Source: an uncultured Oscillospiraceae bacterium
Lineage (GTDB): Bacteria; Bacillota; Clostridia; Oscillospirales; Oscillospiraceae
Direction: 5' to 3'
Length of the DNA stretch: 64,000 bases
Assembly: GCA_910583885.1 (NCBI GenBank)
Contig: CAJUAC010000003.1
Location: 32,866 to 96,865, forward strand
In this document: piece by piece, positions 51,899-60,292 of the stretch
How the letters are laid out: every line of letters starts with the position of its first letter
How positions within the stretch are numbered: the first letter of the stretch is position 1
Made by a program: the position numbers and the translations under genes
Notes under the pieces: model-generated
What the model saw: only the letters and a program-made list of their open reading frames with translations
What the model was told of the DNA's origin: nothing
Databases searched by the model: none

Positions 51899-53128
51899 TT
51901 AGTGTTTTTCCAGTTTCTCCGCAGCCGGTGGCTGGTCCTCCGGCCAGACCGGCTCATGGGTGGCGTAGCTGGACGCCGGAACCGGCAGCCCCTTCTGCTT
52001 AAGCCGGTAGGCCGAGTAGGTGCGTACGCCGGTATAGAAGCAGGCAAAGATGGGCACGCCCAGGAACATGCCGGCCACGCCCCACAGGCCGCCGCCCACC
52101 AGGATGGCCACAATAACCCAAAAGCCGGAGATCCCGGTGCTGTCGCCCAAAATCCTGGGGCCCAGGATGTTGCCGTCGAACTGTTGGAGGGCCAGGATAA
52201 AGATGATGAAATACAGGCACTTGATGGGGCTGTCCAGCAAAATCAGGAACGCGCTGGGGATCGCCCCCAGGAAGGGGCCGAAAAAGGGGATGATATTGGT
52301 GATGCCGACCACCACACTGACCAGGGGCGCGTAGGGGAACTGGAAGAGGGTGGAGAAGAAGAAGCAAAGGATGCCGATAATCAGGGAATCCAGCAGCTTG
52401 CCCCGGACAAAGCCGCTGAAGATGCGGTCCGTAGCCTTGACACCCCGGATCAGCAAGGCCGCCCGGTCCTCATTGAGGAAGGTATAGCACAGCTTGCAGC
52501 CGGCGGCAGAGAAGGACTCCTTGGCCCCCAGGAGGTAGAGGGAGACCATGACGCCGATGAACAGGTTCTTGAAGAAGGTCATGACCCCCATCACGCCGCC
52601 GGTGATGGCCTGGACCGCCACCTGGATCTGGGGCACCACGTTCCGGTTGATCCAGAGCAGCGCATCCTCGTAGTACTGGCCGAACATCTCCGAGGCCCTC
52701 CGCGCCAGATCCGGGTTGTTCTCCAGCAGGCTGACGCACCACGCCTCTACGGTCTCATAGTAGCCCTTGGCATTGCCCACCAGCTGGACCAGGCTCCGGT
52801 ACAGCTCCGGCAGCAGCACGCTCATCAGGGCGTAGAGCAGCACAGCCACAACAGCCCACGTCAGCAGGATGGCCACCGCCCGCAGCCACTTGGGGCGGGC
52901 CCGCTGCCCGCTGCTGCGGAAGATGGCCCGCTCAAACCAGTTGACCACCGGGGCCAGCAGGTAGGCCAGGGCGAAGCCATAGAGGATAGGGGCCAGGATG
53001 GACACCAGCGTTTTCGCATACGTCAATACAATGCTGCTGCGGAAGATCAGGTCATAAAACAGCATGACCGCGCACACCACAGCCACCGCTGTCAGCCCCC
53101 AGGCAAAGTAATGGTTGTCTTTTTTCAT
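51899..53128 (-). CDS. AI-2E/PerM-family transporter
   Basis: A 409-residue membrane protein with about eight segments and the conserved ITNIIPFFGPFLGAIPSA string of the UPF0118/AI-2E exporter family. Members export autoinducer-2 or act in Na+/H+ exchange. luxS lies 6 kb away in this window, but that is not evidence of a link. The C-terminus has 60 hydrophilic residues. Start ATG 53128 after GAGGAGG. Confidence 0.9.
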   Translation of the reverse strand: MKKDNHYFAWGLTAVAVVCAVMLFYDLIFRSSIVLTYAKTLVSILAPILYGFALAYLLAPVVNWFERAIFRSSGQRARPKWLRAVAILLTWAVVAVLLYALMSVLLPELYRSLVQLVGNAKGYYETVEAWCVSLLENNPDLARRASEMFGQYYEDALLWINRNVVPQIQVAVQAITGGVMGVMTFFKNLFIGVMVSLYLLGAKESFSAAGCKLCYTFLNEDRAALLIRGVKATDRIFSGFVRGKLLDSLIIGILCFFFSTLFQFPYAPLVSVVVGITNIIPFFGPFLGAIPSAFLILLDSPIKCLYFIIFILALQQFDGNILGPRILGDSTGISGFWVIVAILVGGGLWGVAGMFLGVPIFACFYTGVRTYSAYRLKQKGLPVPASSYATHEPVWPEDQPPAAEKLEKH

Positions 53129-53191
53129 TACGTTCAGACGCCTCCTCGACACAAAGATTGTTTTCTCCATCATACTCAACTTTTTCTGTGA

Positions 53192-53220
53192 TTGCAATAC
53201 CCTAATGGATATGTTATACT
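53192..53220 (+). promoter_or_regulatory. SigmaA promoter of the lipid kinase gene
   Basis: TTGCAA (53192-53197), 17-base spacer, TATACT (53215-53220), about 65 bases upstream of the ATG at 53286. Confidence 0.8.
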
Positions 53221-53285
53221 GCGTTTAGGAAAACCTTAACAAATTTTTATGATTTTTTCATCTACGGGAGGGACAGATCACTGCT

Positions 53286-54170
53286 ATGGCACAGACGCTT
53301 TTGTTTATTGTCAACCCCCGGGCGGGCCGTACACGCTCCATGGGCCCCCTATTTGAAGCCGTAGCCCACTTTGGTGAGGAAGGCTATCTGGTCTCTGTGC
53401 GCCAGACCCAGCACCCCGGCCACGCAACGGAGATTGTGGAGGCAGAAGGCGGGCAGTTCGACCGGGTTGTCTGCTGCGGCGGGGACGGGACGCTCAACGA
53501 GGTGGCCAATGGCCTCATGCGCCTGCCCTCCCCCCCGCCTCTGGGTTACATCCCCGGCGGTAGCACCAACGACTTTGCTGCCAGCCTGGAGCTGTCCGCC
53601 GACCCGCTCCAGACCGCCCGGCGCATCACCGCCAGCCCCGGCAGGCCCCTGGACGTGGGCCTGTACAACGGCAGGCCCTTTATCTATGTAGCCTCCTTTG
53701 GCGCGTTTACCAGGGCGTCCTACAGCGCCCCCCAGTCGATCAAGAACGATTTAGGCCATTTGGCCTATCTCCTCCAGGGGGTCAAGGATCTGTCCACCCT
53801 GCGGCCCTACCGGGCCACTGTCACTGCCGGCGGGGAAATCTTTGACGGCAGCTTCCTCTTCGGGGCTGTCACCAACGCCACCAGCGTGGGCGGGTTAATG
53901 AAGCTGCAAAAGGAGAAGGTGGTCCTGGACGACGGCCTGTTTGAGATGCTGCTCATCCCCAACCCCACCAACGCCGTGGAGCTCCAGGCCCTCATCCGCA
54001 GCCTGGTGCTCCAGGATTTCAACGGCGCGGGGGTAATCTTCCGGCACGTCCCCGCTGTCAGCGTGGAAACCCCCGAGGGTTTCCCCTGGACCCTGGACGG
54101 GGAGTATGGTTCCGGCGCGGAGCGGGTGGAGATCCAGATCCTGCGCCAGCGGCTCACCTTTTTGCTGTAA
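53286..54170 (+). CDS. dagK-like: Diacylglycerol kinase family lipid kinase
   Basis: A 294-residue kinase of the DagK/YegS family. The ATP site CGGDGTLNEVANGL and the GGSTNDFAASL motif are present, and the N-terminal FIVNPRAGR fits. It phosphorylates diacylglycerol or related lipids in the cytoplasm, recycling it to phosphatidate. Ribosome site GGGAGGG. Single gene from the promoter at 53192. Confidence 0.93.
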   Translation: MAQTLLFIVNPRAGRTRSMGPLFEAVAHFGEEGYLVSVRQTQHPGHATEIVEAEGGQFDRVVCCGGDGTLNEVANGLMRLPSPPPLGYIPGGSTNDFAASLELSADPLQTARRITASPGRPLDVGLYNGRPFIYVASFGAFTRASYSAPQSIKNDLGHLAYLLQGVKDLSTLRPYRATVTAGGEIFDGSFLFGAVTNATSVGGLMKLQKEKVVLDDGLFEMLLIPNPTNAVELQALIRSLVLQDFNGAGVIFRHVPAVSVETPEGFPWTLDGEYGSGAERVEIQILRQRLTFLL

Positions 54171-54241
54171 GGCGCCCCCCTCTTCCCGGGGAAAACAGAT
54201 GAACACAGAAGCCTTGCGGCGGGACAGCGTCCCGCCCTGTG

Positions 54242-54279
54242 ATGCAGGAAAAGTGCCCAGCCGGGCACCTTTCCTGCAT
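54242..54279 (-). terminator. Terminator of the zinc-ribbon/Big2 gene
   Basis: A long stem (ATGCAGGAAAAGTGCCC with GGGCACCTTTCCTGCAT) 7 bases beyond the stop at 54286; it may also serve the convergent lipid kinase gene. Confidence 0.82.
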
Positions 54280-54285
54280 TTCCTT

Positions 54286-55182
54286 CTATTTTGCACGCAC
54301 GATACACTCCAGGACTTGGCCGTCCACGCTGGCAGTGACCTTGGTCGTGCCCTTGCCAGCCCACTTGACCACGCCGGATTCGCTGACTGTTGCCACGCTG
54401 GTGTTGGCGCTGGCCCAGACCACGGGGCTGTCGGTACCCTTGACCTTCATCTGCACATCCGCATCCTTTGAGCCGATGGTAAAATCGGTCTTGTTCAGGC
54501 TGAGCTTGGCGGAGCTGACCCAGGGGTCGCCGGTAATCGTCACGGAGCAGGTGGCTGTCTCCTCGCCGCTGGCGGCGGTAATGGTCACGGTGCCGCCGGC
54601 CTTGCCGGTGACGGCCCCGTCCTCCACGGTGGCAATGTTCTCATTGGAGGAGCTCCAGGTCACATCGCCGCTGCCGCCGGTCGTGGTCAGGCGGGCGACC
54701 TCCCCTGCGGGGATGGTAAAGGAGCTCTGGGACAGGGCCAGCGGGCCAGCGGGCTCATCCGGGGCCTCATCAGGGGCCCCGCCGCCCGATGGATCCTCCC
54801 CGGCAGGCGTGTCCTCCCCGGCGGGCTCCTGGGGCTCGGGCGGTTTGCTGTCGGGGTCCTGAACCGGGGTGATGGAGAGGTTCAGCGGGTTGTCGTCCTG
54901 GGTGGCCGGGGACGTTGCCTCTGTGCGGATGCCCATCGCATCAGCAATCCGGTCGCCCAGGAACACGTAGGCCACCACACCCAGGATGACAACCCCGGTC
55001 AGCAGCAGCATGACCCCGCCCGCGCCGCCGCTGGACTGGGCGCGCCGCTTCTCCAGCCGCTTCCCGCCCTGGCGGTGCAGGGGCTTGCCCTTCCGGAGGG
55101 CCTCCTCCTCCTCGCAGAAGGGACAGTTCCGGTATGTATCAGAATATTCCTCGCCGCATTTGGCGCAGTGACGGTTGCTCAT
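54286..55182 (-). CDS. Zinc-ribbon membrane protein with Ig-like (Big2) domains
   Basis: A 298-residue protein. The N-terminal zinc ribbon (CAKCGEEY, CPFCEEEE) is cytoplasmic, one membrane segment follows near 56-78, then a Pro/Glu/Asp linker (about 95-145), and two Big2-type beta-sandwich repeats (ITPVQ-linked; VTWSSSNENIATVEDGAVTG and PVVWASANTSVATVSES). Big2 domains occur on cell-surface adhesins and wall-bound proteins. Ribosome site AAGGAGG. Function unknown. Confidence 0.85.
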   Translation of the reverse strand: MSNRHCAKCGEEYSDTYRNCPFCEEEEALRKGKPLHRQGGKRLEKRRAQSSGGAGGVMLLLTGVVILGVVAYVFLGDRIADAMGIRTEATSPATQDDNPLNLSITPVQDPDSKPPEPQEPAGEDTPAGEDPSGGGAPDEAPDEPAGPLALSQSSFTIPAGEVARLTTTGGSGDVTWSSSNENIATVEDGAVTGKAGGTVTITAASGEETATCSVTITGDPWVSSAKLSLNKTDFTIGSKDADVQMKVKGTDSPVVWASANTSVATVSESGVVKWAGKGTTKVTASVDGQVLECIVRAK

Positions 55183-55299
55183 ATAGGGTTCCTCCTTGGT
55201 GTGCTGTTTTGCAATTTACATAATACCTATTTTTCCAGCGCTAGTCAACTGTATTTTGTCATATTTGACGCGATATGGGAAAAAATGTTCCCATCTGCC

Positions 55300-55328
55300 T
55301 TGCTTTTCTTGAGGACAGAATTTATAAT
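55300..55328 (+). promoter_or_regulatory. SigmaA promoter of udk
   Basis: TTGCTT (55300-55305), 17-base spacer, TATAAT (55323-55328), 46 bases ahead of the udk start. Confidence 0.72.
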
Positions 55329-55373
55329 AAGGTCGTATTGTGTCGAAACATATGGAATTGGGGAGGGCGAGCG

Positions 55374-55997
55374 ATGACAGATACGATTTTTATCGGCATT
55401 GCCGGCGGCACCGGCAGCGGCAAAACGACACTGACAGAGCATATCAAAAAGCGCTTTGGCGACGCAGTGGGGGTCATCTACCACGACAACTACTACAGGG
55501 ACCAGACCGGCGTCCCCTTTGAGACCCGCTGCCGCCAGAATTATGACCACCCTGACGCTTTTGAGACAGACCTGATGGTCCGGCACCTGCGGGCACTGCG
55601 CTCCGGCATCCCCATCCAGTGCCCGGTCTACTCCTACACGGAGCACAACCGCACTGGGGAGACGGTGGAGATCAAGCCCGCCAGCGTCATCATTGTGGAG
55701 GGCCTCTTAATCTTCCAGAACCCGGAGCTGCGGGATCTGATGGACATCAAGATCTTTGTGGACACGGATGCTGATGTGCGCATCCTCCGCCGGATCCTGC
55801 GGGATGTGAAGGAGCGGGGCCGGAGCATCGACTCTGTGGTGGAGCAGTATCTGACCACAGTCAAGCCCATGCATGAGCAGTTTATTGAGCCCTCCAAGCG
55901 CTACGCAGACATTATCGTGCTGGAGGGCGGCCACAACCTGGTGGCGCTGGATATGATTATGCAGCGGATCGCCAGCCACATCGGCCAGCAGAGGTAG
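55374..55997 (+). CDS. udk: Uridine kinase
   Basis: A 207-residue kinase of the uridine/phosphoribulokinase family. P-loop GGTGSGKT is at residues 11-18, the substrate motif YHDNYYRDQ and PDAFETDL follow, and VIIVEGLLIF matches the Walker B region. It salvages uridine and cytidine with ATP or GTP. Start ATG 55374 after GGGGAGGG; a longer frame upstream covers the promoter. An acetyltransferase gene follows after 5 bases, so they share a transcript. Confidence 0.96.
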   Translation: MTDTIFIGIAGGTGSGKTTLTEHIKKRFGDAVGVIYHDNYYRDQTGVPFETRCRQNYDHPDAFETDLMVRHLRALRSGIPIQCPVYSYTEHNRTGETVEIKPASVIIVEGLLIFQNPELRDLMDIKIFVDTDADVRILRRILRDVKERGRSIDSVVEQYLTTVKPMHEQFIEPSKRYADIIVLEGGHNLVALDMIMQRIASHIGQQR

Positions 55998-56002
55998 GGC
56001 AG

Positions 56003-56554
56003 ATGGACGGGGTGATGGAGAACGGGCGGATCCAGCTGATCCCAACCGATGTATCCCTTGCCGGGCAGGTGGCTGCGTATTATCAGCGGAACAGGGGGTT
56101 CTTGGAGGCCTTTGAGCCGGCACGGGAGGAGCAGTTCTTTTCGCTGGCCCATCAAACAGCGCTTTTGGAGCAGGAGGCAGACAGCTGGCGGGCGAAGACC
56201 TCGCGCCGCTTCTATATCAGGCCAGCCGGGGAGCCGCAGCAGGTAATCGGCGCCATCGGCTTAAATAATATTGTATGGGGTGCGTTCTGCTCCGCCTTTT
56301 TGGGGTATAAGCTTGACCGGGACTTCATCAACCGGGGATATATGTCCGAGGCCATCGGCATGGTGGTCCAGTATGCCTTCCAGGAGCTGCACCTGCACCG
56401 CATTGAGGCCAATGTGATGCCCAGAAACAAGGCGTCTTTACGGGCCCTGGAAAAGAACCAGTTCATCAGCGAGGGGGTGTCGCGGGCCTATCTCCGGATC
56501 AATGGGCGCTGGGAGGACCACGTCCACATGGTGCGGCTCAATGACAATATGTAA
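56003..56554 (+). CDS. GNAT acetyltransferase (RimJ/RimL type)
   Basis: A 183-residue N-acetyltransferase. The N-terminal RIQLIPTD, the acetyl-CoA-binding region (FINRGYMSEAIGMVVQYAF), the HRIEANVMPRNKASLRALEK motif and the GVSRAYLRINGRWEDHVHM end mark the RimJ/RimL group, which acetylate protein N-termini or small amines. It starts 5 bases after udk; a second in-frame ATG at 56015 is possible. Substrate unknown. Confidence 0.92.
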   Translation: MDGVMENGRIQLIPTDVSLAGQVAAYYQRNRGFLEAFEPAREEQFFSLAHQTALLEQEADSWRAKTSRRFYIRPAGEPQQVIGAIGLNNIVWGAFCSAFLGYKLDRDFINRGYMSEAIGMVVQYAFQELHLHRIEANVMPRNKASLRALEKNQFISEGVSRAYLRINGRWEDHVHMVRLNDNM

Positions 56555-56570
56555 CATCCCAGCAGGATCC

Positions 56571-56604
56571 CGCCGGAAAGCCTTGCCGCTTTCCGGCGTT
56601 TTTT
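56571..56604 (+). terminator. Terminator of the udk unit
   Basis: Stem CGCCGGAAAG/CTTTCCGGCG with a short loop, followed by six T. Seventeen bases beyond the acetyltransferase stop. Confidence 0.94.
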
Positions 56605-56675
56605 CCGGCGCGGCACAAGCCGTATGGAGGAAAATGGCCCGCTGTTTGGGCGTGTTGACAAGCCTCAAACAGGCC

Positions 56676-57359
56676 CTAATCCAGCAGCACTGGCACCGGC
56701 GCATCCAAAACCAGGCTGTCCGGCGTCACCAGGCAGTCCCGGGCATATACCGCCACGCCGTGGGCTGCTGCCTCCCGCAGGGCTGCACCAAACGCAGGAT
56801 GGGTCGCGTCGTTGGGGCGGAAGTGGGTAACGCCCTTGAGCTGGATGACAAAGAAGACCGCCGCCCGCCATCCCTGCGCCGCCGCCCGCTGAAGGCCCCG
56901 CAGGTGCTTGACCCCCCGCTCCGTAGGGGCGTCGGGGAAACGGGCCTCCCCGCCCTCCTCCAGGGTGACGCCCTTCACCTCCACGAAGCAGGGCCCCTGG
57001 CTGTCCTCCAGGAGGAAATCGAACCGGGAGTCCTCCCAGGCGGACTCCGGCCTGATGGCGGTGAGGCCCGGCAGGAAGCCGCCGCCAGCGGCCCATTCGC
57101 CAAAGACCTTGTTGGGGGCCTGGGCGTCCATGTTGATGAGCAGGCCGTTTTTCTCCACAGCAATCAGGTCATAGGGCGTCTTCCTGTTGGGATTGACCGC
57201 CCGCTCCACATAGACGGCCGCCCCGGGGACCAACAGCTCCCGGCAGCGCCCGGTGTTCTTCACATGGCAAACCACGCTCTCGCCCCCCAGCTCCACGTGG
57301 GCGATAAACCGGTTGGGCCGGTCCAAAAACCGCCCCTGTGAAACCGCATGATACTGCAT
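56676..57359 (-). CDS. sfsA: SfsA family nuclease-like protein
   Basis: A 227-residue SfsA. An N-terminal OB-like part (FIAHVELGGESVVCHVKNTG) precedes a PD-(D/E)XK-like nuclease core (SRFDFLLEDSQ, FVEVKGVTLEEGG). First named for sugar fermentation stimulation in E. coli; later work treats it as a nucleic-acid-binding nuclease fold. The ATG at 57359 follows GGAGGTGGAGAGG. Confidence 0.93.
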   Translation of the reverse strand: MQYHAVSQGRFLDRPNRFIAHVELGGESVVCHVKNTGRCRELLVPGAAVYVERAVNPNRKTPYDLIAVEKNGLLINMDAQAPNKVFGEWAAGGGFLPGLTAIRPESAWEDSRFDFLLEDSQGPCFVEVKGVTLEEGGEARFPDAPTERGVKHLRGLQRAAAQGWRAAVFFVIQLKGVTHFRPNDATHPAFGAALREAAAHGVAVYARDCLVTPDSLVLDAPVPVLLD

Positions 57360-57395
57360 CCTCTCCACCTCCGTCAAAACGTGCTGCTTTACGAG

Positions 57396-57426
57396 GGAAG
57401 GGGGCCGCCCACGGCGGCCCCCTTCC
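57396..57426 (-). terminator. Stem-loop after the G5/3D gene
   Basis: A perfect 14-bp stem GGAAGGGGGCCGCC/GGCGGCCCCCTTCC with a 3-base loop, 33 bases beyond the stop of the gene at 57459 and before sfsA. Confidence 0.85.
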
Positions 57427-57458
57427 GGATCATGTCGCAGATACTGTTGTTGCCTTTC

Positions 57459-58484
57459 TCAGTCCAGGACGTATACCGTACAATCCCGCACGCCAAACTG
57501 GATGCATTCATTGTAGGTGTCCATATACAGGTCAATGATATTGCCGCGCACGCCGGTGTCCTCCGCAACACCAAAGCCGTAGACGTATTCCCCATCGTTG
57601 GATACGACGTAGACCTTGGTACCCAGGGGCATCACGTTCCGGTCAACCGCCACCACGCCTACATGCACCGTTGTGCCGGAGGCTGTCCGGGTCCCGACCT
57701 TGCCGCCGGTGGTGTAGGCGGTGCCCTTCATGGTGCGGGCCTCCTGGAAGGTGAGGACCTCGCCGTTCTCCAGGGTGATGGTGCCGGTGCCGTCTGCATT
57801 GGTGTTGATCGCGGCGACAGAGTCGCCGTTGTTGGCAAAGTTCTCCTTTGTGCCCTTTTCAATGATGGTGGGCACAGGCTGGGTATCCACCAGGTCGATC
57901 AGCTGCCGGGCGGTCTCCTCACCGTCCTGGTAAATGACCTCGTAGACCTCCCGGTACTCGCCGTCGCTGCCCTCCTGGAGGACGGTTTCCTCCCACTCGG
58001 GCTTCTCGTCGTTGTACTGGTAGACAGTCTCGTGCTCTGTCACAGTGGATGTATGCTCATAAAAAACAAATTCAGAGTCAATACGGATCTCTACAGCGCC
58101 CTCCAGGAAGGCCACAGAAACCATCTCCAGCGGGCTGGGCTGGACCTCCAGGCGCTCCAGGAGCGCAGCGACCGTCTCCTGGCCGGCTACGGCGGAGAGG
58201 GGCTCGTCCTGGTGGATCACGGTGACAGCGGTCCCCGCCGTCAGGGCCAGGCCCCTCCCGTCCTTACGGGAGACCAGGCCGCCCGTGCTGTCGGTAAGGA
58301 ATACGTCGCCCGCCAGCGTTTCTGCACTGGAATAGGGCTCGCCGCTCACGACATACATGGCGTTCGCATCGGTATCGCTGGGGTGCGGGGTCAGGGACAG
58401 CGCGAGGAAGGAGAGAGCCGGTACAGCTGCGACAGCGATCAGCCGCTTCGCATAGGAAGCAGCTTTCTTGCTTCTTTCAAACAT
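57459..58484 (-). CDS. Secreted G5 and 3D domain cell-wall protein
   Basis: A 341-residue secreted protein of the YabE/Rpf-like type. A signal segment (residues about 14-32) is followed by two DUF348-like stretches (SRKDGRGLALTAGTAVTV, then VVSVAFLEG), a G5 domain (about 135-215) and a C-terminal 3D domain (DRNVMPLGTKVYV, GVAEDTGVRGNIIDLYM) whose aspartates form the murein lytic site. Such proteins hydrolyse peptidoglycan and promote growth or germination. Ribosome site CGGAGG. Expressed from 58677-58705 through a leader of about 185 bases. Confidence 0.92.
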   Translation of the reverse strand: MFERSKKAASYAKRLIAVAAVPALSFLALSLTPHPSDTDANAMYVVSGEPYSSAETLAGDVFLTDSTGGLVSRKDGRGLALTAGTAVTVIHQDEPLSAVAGQETVAALLERLEVQPSPLEMVSVAFLEGAVEIRIDSEFVFYEHTSTVTEHETVYQYNDEKPEWEETVLQEGSDGEYREVYEVIYQDGEETARQLIDLVDTQPVPTIIEKGTKENFANNGDSVAAINTNADGTGTITLENGEVLTFQEARTMKGTAYTTGGKVGTRTASGTTVHVGVVAVDRNVMPLGTKVYVVSNDGEYVYGFGVAEDTGVRGNIIDLYMDTYNECIQFGVRDCTVYVLD

Positions 58485-58676
58485 GATACTTGAACCTCCG
58501 TTGGTTTTCAAAAAAGGGCAAAGCATAGAATCAATGCACAGTTCCATGCGGGCGGCGGGATGCGCAGGGGCCCAGCCGCCATGCCGGCCTTTCAGGAGAG
58601 GATGGAAAAATTTCCTGCTCCCAAATAGTATATGCGCTGGTTTGTAACTTTTGTTACTTTTCTGAAAACTGGGTGT

Positions 58677-58705
58677 ATTGTAGCAGAAAACCGTACCTTT
58701 GTCAA
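58677..58705 (-). promoter_or_regulatory. SigmaA promoter of the G5/3D gene
   Basis: Minus-strand TTGACA (58700-58705), 17-base spacer, TACAAT (58677-58682). The leader 58485-58670 contains a GC-rich dyad but no riboswitch class I recognise. Confidence 0.9.
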
Positions 58706-58869
58706 GCTTTTTCAAATCTTTTTGAGGCAAATGGTGACATGAAGGAAACAAAAATGCTGGATAACGAGGGGATATCTGCCAGTTCGACGGAAAATAGTTA
58801 CAAATGAGGTTACAAAGGTTACAGGAAAAAGCGCGAAAAACCGCGTAGGAGGGCGGTGCGGGCATCAGA

Positions 58870-58905
58870 AATCCCCCTGGGCAGCACGTGCCGCCCAGGG
58901 GGATT
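58870..58905 (-). terminator. Terminator of the mtnN-luxS unit
   Basis: A 13-bp stem AATCCCCCTGGGC/GCCCAGGGGGATT, 20 bases beyond the luxS stop, followed by T residues on the minus strand. Confidence 0.85.
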
Positions 58906-58924
58906 GGGGCGCAGGGCATGGGGA

Positions 58925-59383
58925 TCAGTAGGCGAGCTTCTCCGCCGTCCAATCCCGGATCACGCCGCAGTAATAGGCGCACTGGCCCTTGGCCAGTGCC
59001 ACATCCAGGTTGATGTAATTCCCGCACTCCACGGGGCTCTTGCCGGGCATCTCCCCACTGTAGGCCGCGCCGGCGGCAAAGGTCTCCTTCACCAGCTCCA
59101 CGGCTTCCGCGTCGCTGACCTGCCGGCTGTCCAGCAGCAAATAGAAGCCTGTCTGGCAGCCCATGGGGCCGAAATAGATCACCGCGTCCTTTGCCCGGCT
59201 GTTGCGCAGCAGGGTGGCGATGATGTGCTCCACCGAGTGCATCTCCGCATTGGACAGCAGATCCCCCGTGTTCGGCTTCTTAAAGCGCAGGTCAAAGGTG
59301 GCCACATCCCCGTCGCGGCGGGAGAGGTACATCCCGGGGGAGAGCTTGTTGTGGTCTACCTGAAAGCTTGCAATGCGTTCCAT
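58925..59383 (-). CDS. luxS: S-ribosylhomocysteine lyase
   Basis: A 152-residue LuxS that splits S-ribosylhomocysteine into homocysteine and the AI-2 precursor DPD. Metal ligands H49 and H53 are in AEMHSVEH, the catalytic cysteine is in FGPMGCQTGF, and the third ligand cysteine is in SPVECGNY. Ribosome site AAGGAGG. It follows mtnN by 39 bases, so both steps of SAH recycling are made together. Confidence 0.97.
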   Translation of the reverse strand: MERIASFQVDHNKLSPGMYLSRRDGDVATFDLRFKKPNTGDLLSNAEMHSVEHIIATLLRNSRAKDAVIYFGPMGCQTGFYLLLDSRQVSDAEAVELVKETFAAGAAYSGEMPGKSPVECGNYINLDVALAKGQCAYYCGVIRDWTAEKLAY

Positions 59384-59422
59384 AGCAAAATTCCTCCTTA
59401 TATCATGCGCGGCGCGTCCGGG

Positions 59423-60103
59423 TCACAGCTCCCGCAGCGCCTGGGCGAAGGGGAGGACGACGGCGTTCAGCTTTTCCATCGCCTCACTGTAGTTGAAATA
59501 CTCCTCGGCATTGTTCTCCTGGCACAGCCGGTCAGACACGGACTTGAGGGCGGTAAACTTCACCCCGTTGCGCAGGCAGACCTGGGCCACTGCGCCGCCC
59601 TCCATCTCGCACAGGAGGGGGGCAAAGGTCTTGGCGACCCAGTCCGTCCGGGCCCCCTTGGCCATGAACACCTCGCCAGTGGCCACCTTGCCGGTGCGGA
59701 AGGGGACGCCCAGCCCCTCCAGCACTGCGGCCATCCGCTCCGGCTCACTGGTGGGGAACTCCACCCGGTCCACCGTAGAGACAAAGCCGATGGGGTCCCC
59801 GGCGGCGGTGGTGTCCACATCGTGCTGCACAAAGCAGTCCGCCAGCACCAAGGTGCCGATGGGCAGGTCCTGGAAGCAGCCCGCCACGCCGGCGTTGACG
59901 ATCCAATCCGGCTGGAAGCGGTCAATAAAGAGCTGGGCGGCCATGGCGGCGTTCACCTTCCCAACACCGCCCACATAGGCCAGTACATCCGGCCCGATCT
60001 CATAGATGTCCACACCGCACACAGTTTCCAGCCGCCGGGCCCCGGTGTTTTTCAGGATACTCTCGATTTCCCCCTCCAGGGCATAGGCCAGTCCAATTTT
60101 CAT
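59423..60103 (-). CDS. mtnN: 5'-methylthioadenosine/S-adenosylhomocysteine nucleosidase
   Basis: A 226-residue nucleosidase that removes adenine from SAH and MTA. GGVGKVNAAMAAQLFIDRF, NAGVAGCF and the catalytic MEGGAVAQVC region and KSVSDRL are all present. It supplies S-ribosylhomocysteine to LuxS, encoded just downstream. Ribosome site GAGGAGG. This two-gene order is a compact activated-methyl cycle unit. Confidence 0.96.
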   Translation of the reverse strand: MKIGLAYALEGEIESILKNTGARRLETVCGVDIYEIGPDVLAYVGGVGKVNAAMAAQLFIDRFQPDWIVNAGVAGCFQDLPIGTLVLADCFVQHDVDTTAAGDPIGFVSTVDRVEFPTSEPERMAAVLEGLGVPFRTGKVATGEVFMAKGARTDWVAKTFAPLLCEMEGGAVAQVCLRNGVKFTALKSVSDRLCQENNAEEYFNYSEAMEKLNAVVLPFAQALREL

Positions 60104-60292
60104 AGGGATACCTCCTCATGGTCATTGCCCCCAGTATAGCACAGATCCCGCCTCTGGTAAAGGCGGGGTTTTGGATTTTCACCGGCAGGCAGATGATGTC
60201 CGCCAGAAAAGGATGGAAAACTGGCGGTTGTATTTCTCCCGCAGATATGCTATGATGGCAGAACATACTCTATATGGAAAGGAGCCGTTTTT

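Noticed and set aside
51899..53128. Functional link of the AI-2E transporter to luxS
   Set aside because: They are about 6 kb apart with unrelated genes between; family naming alone is not evidence.
58485..58670. c-di-AMP (ydaO) riboswitch in the leader of the G5/3D gene
   Set aside because: Such genes often have one, but the conserved motifs are not seen here.
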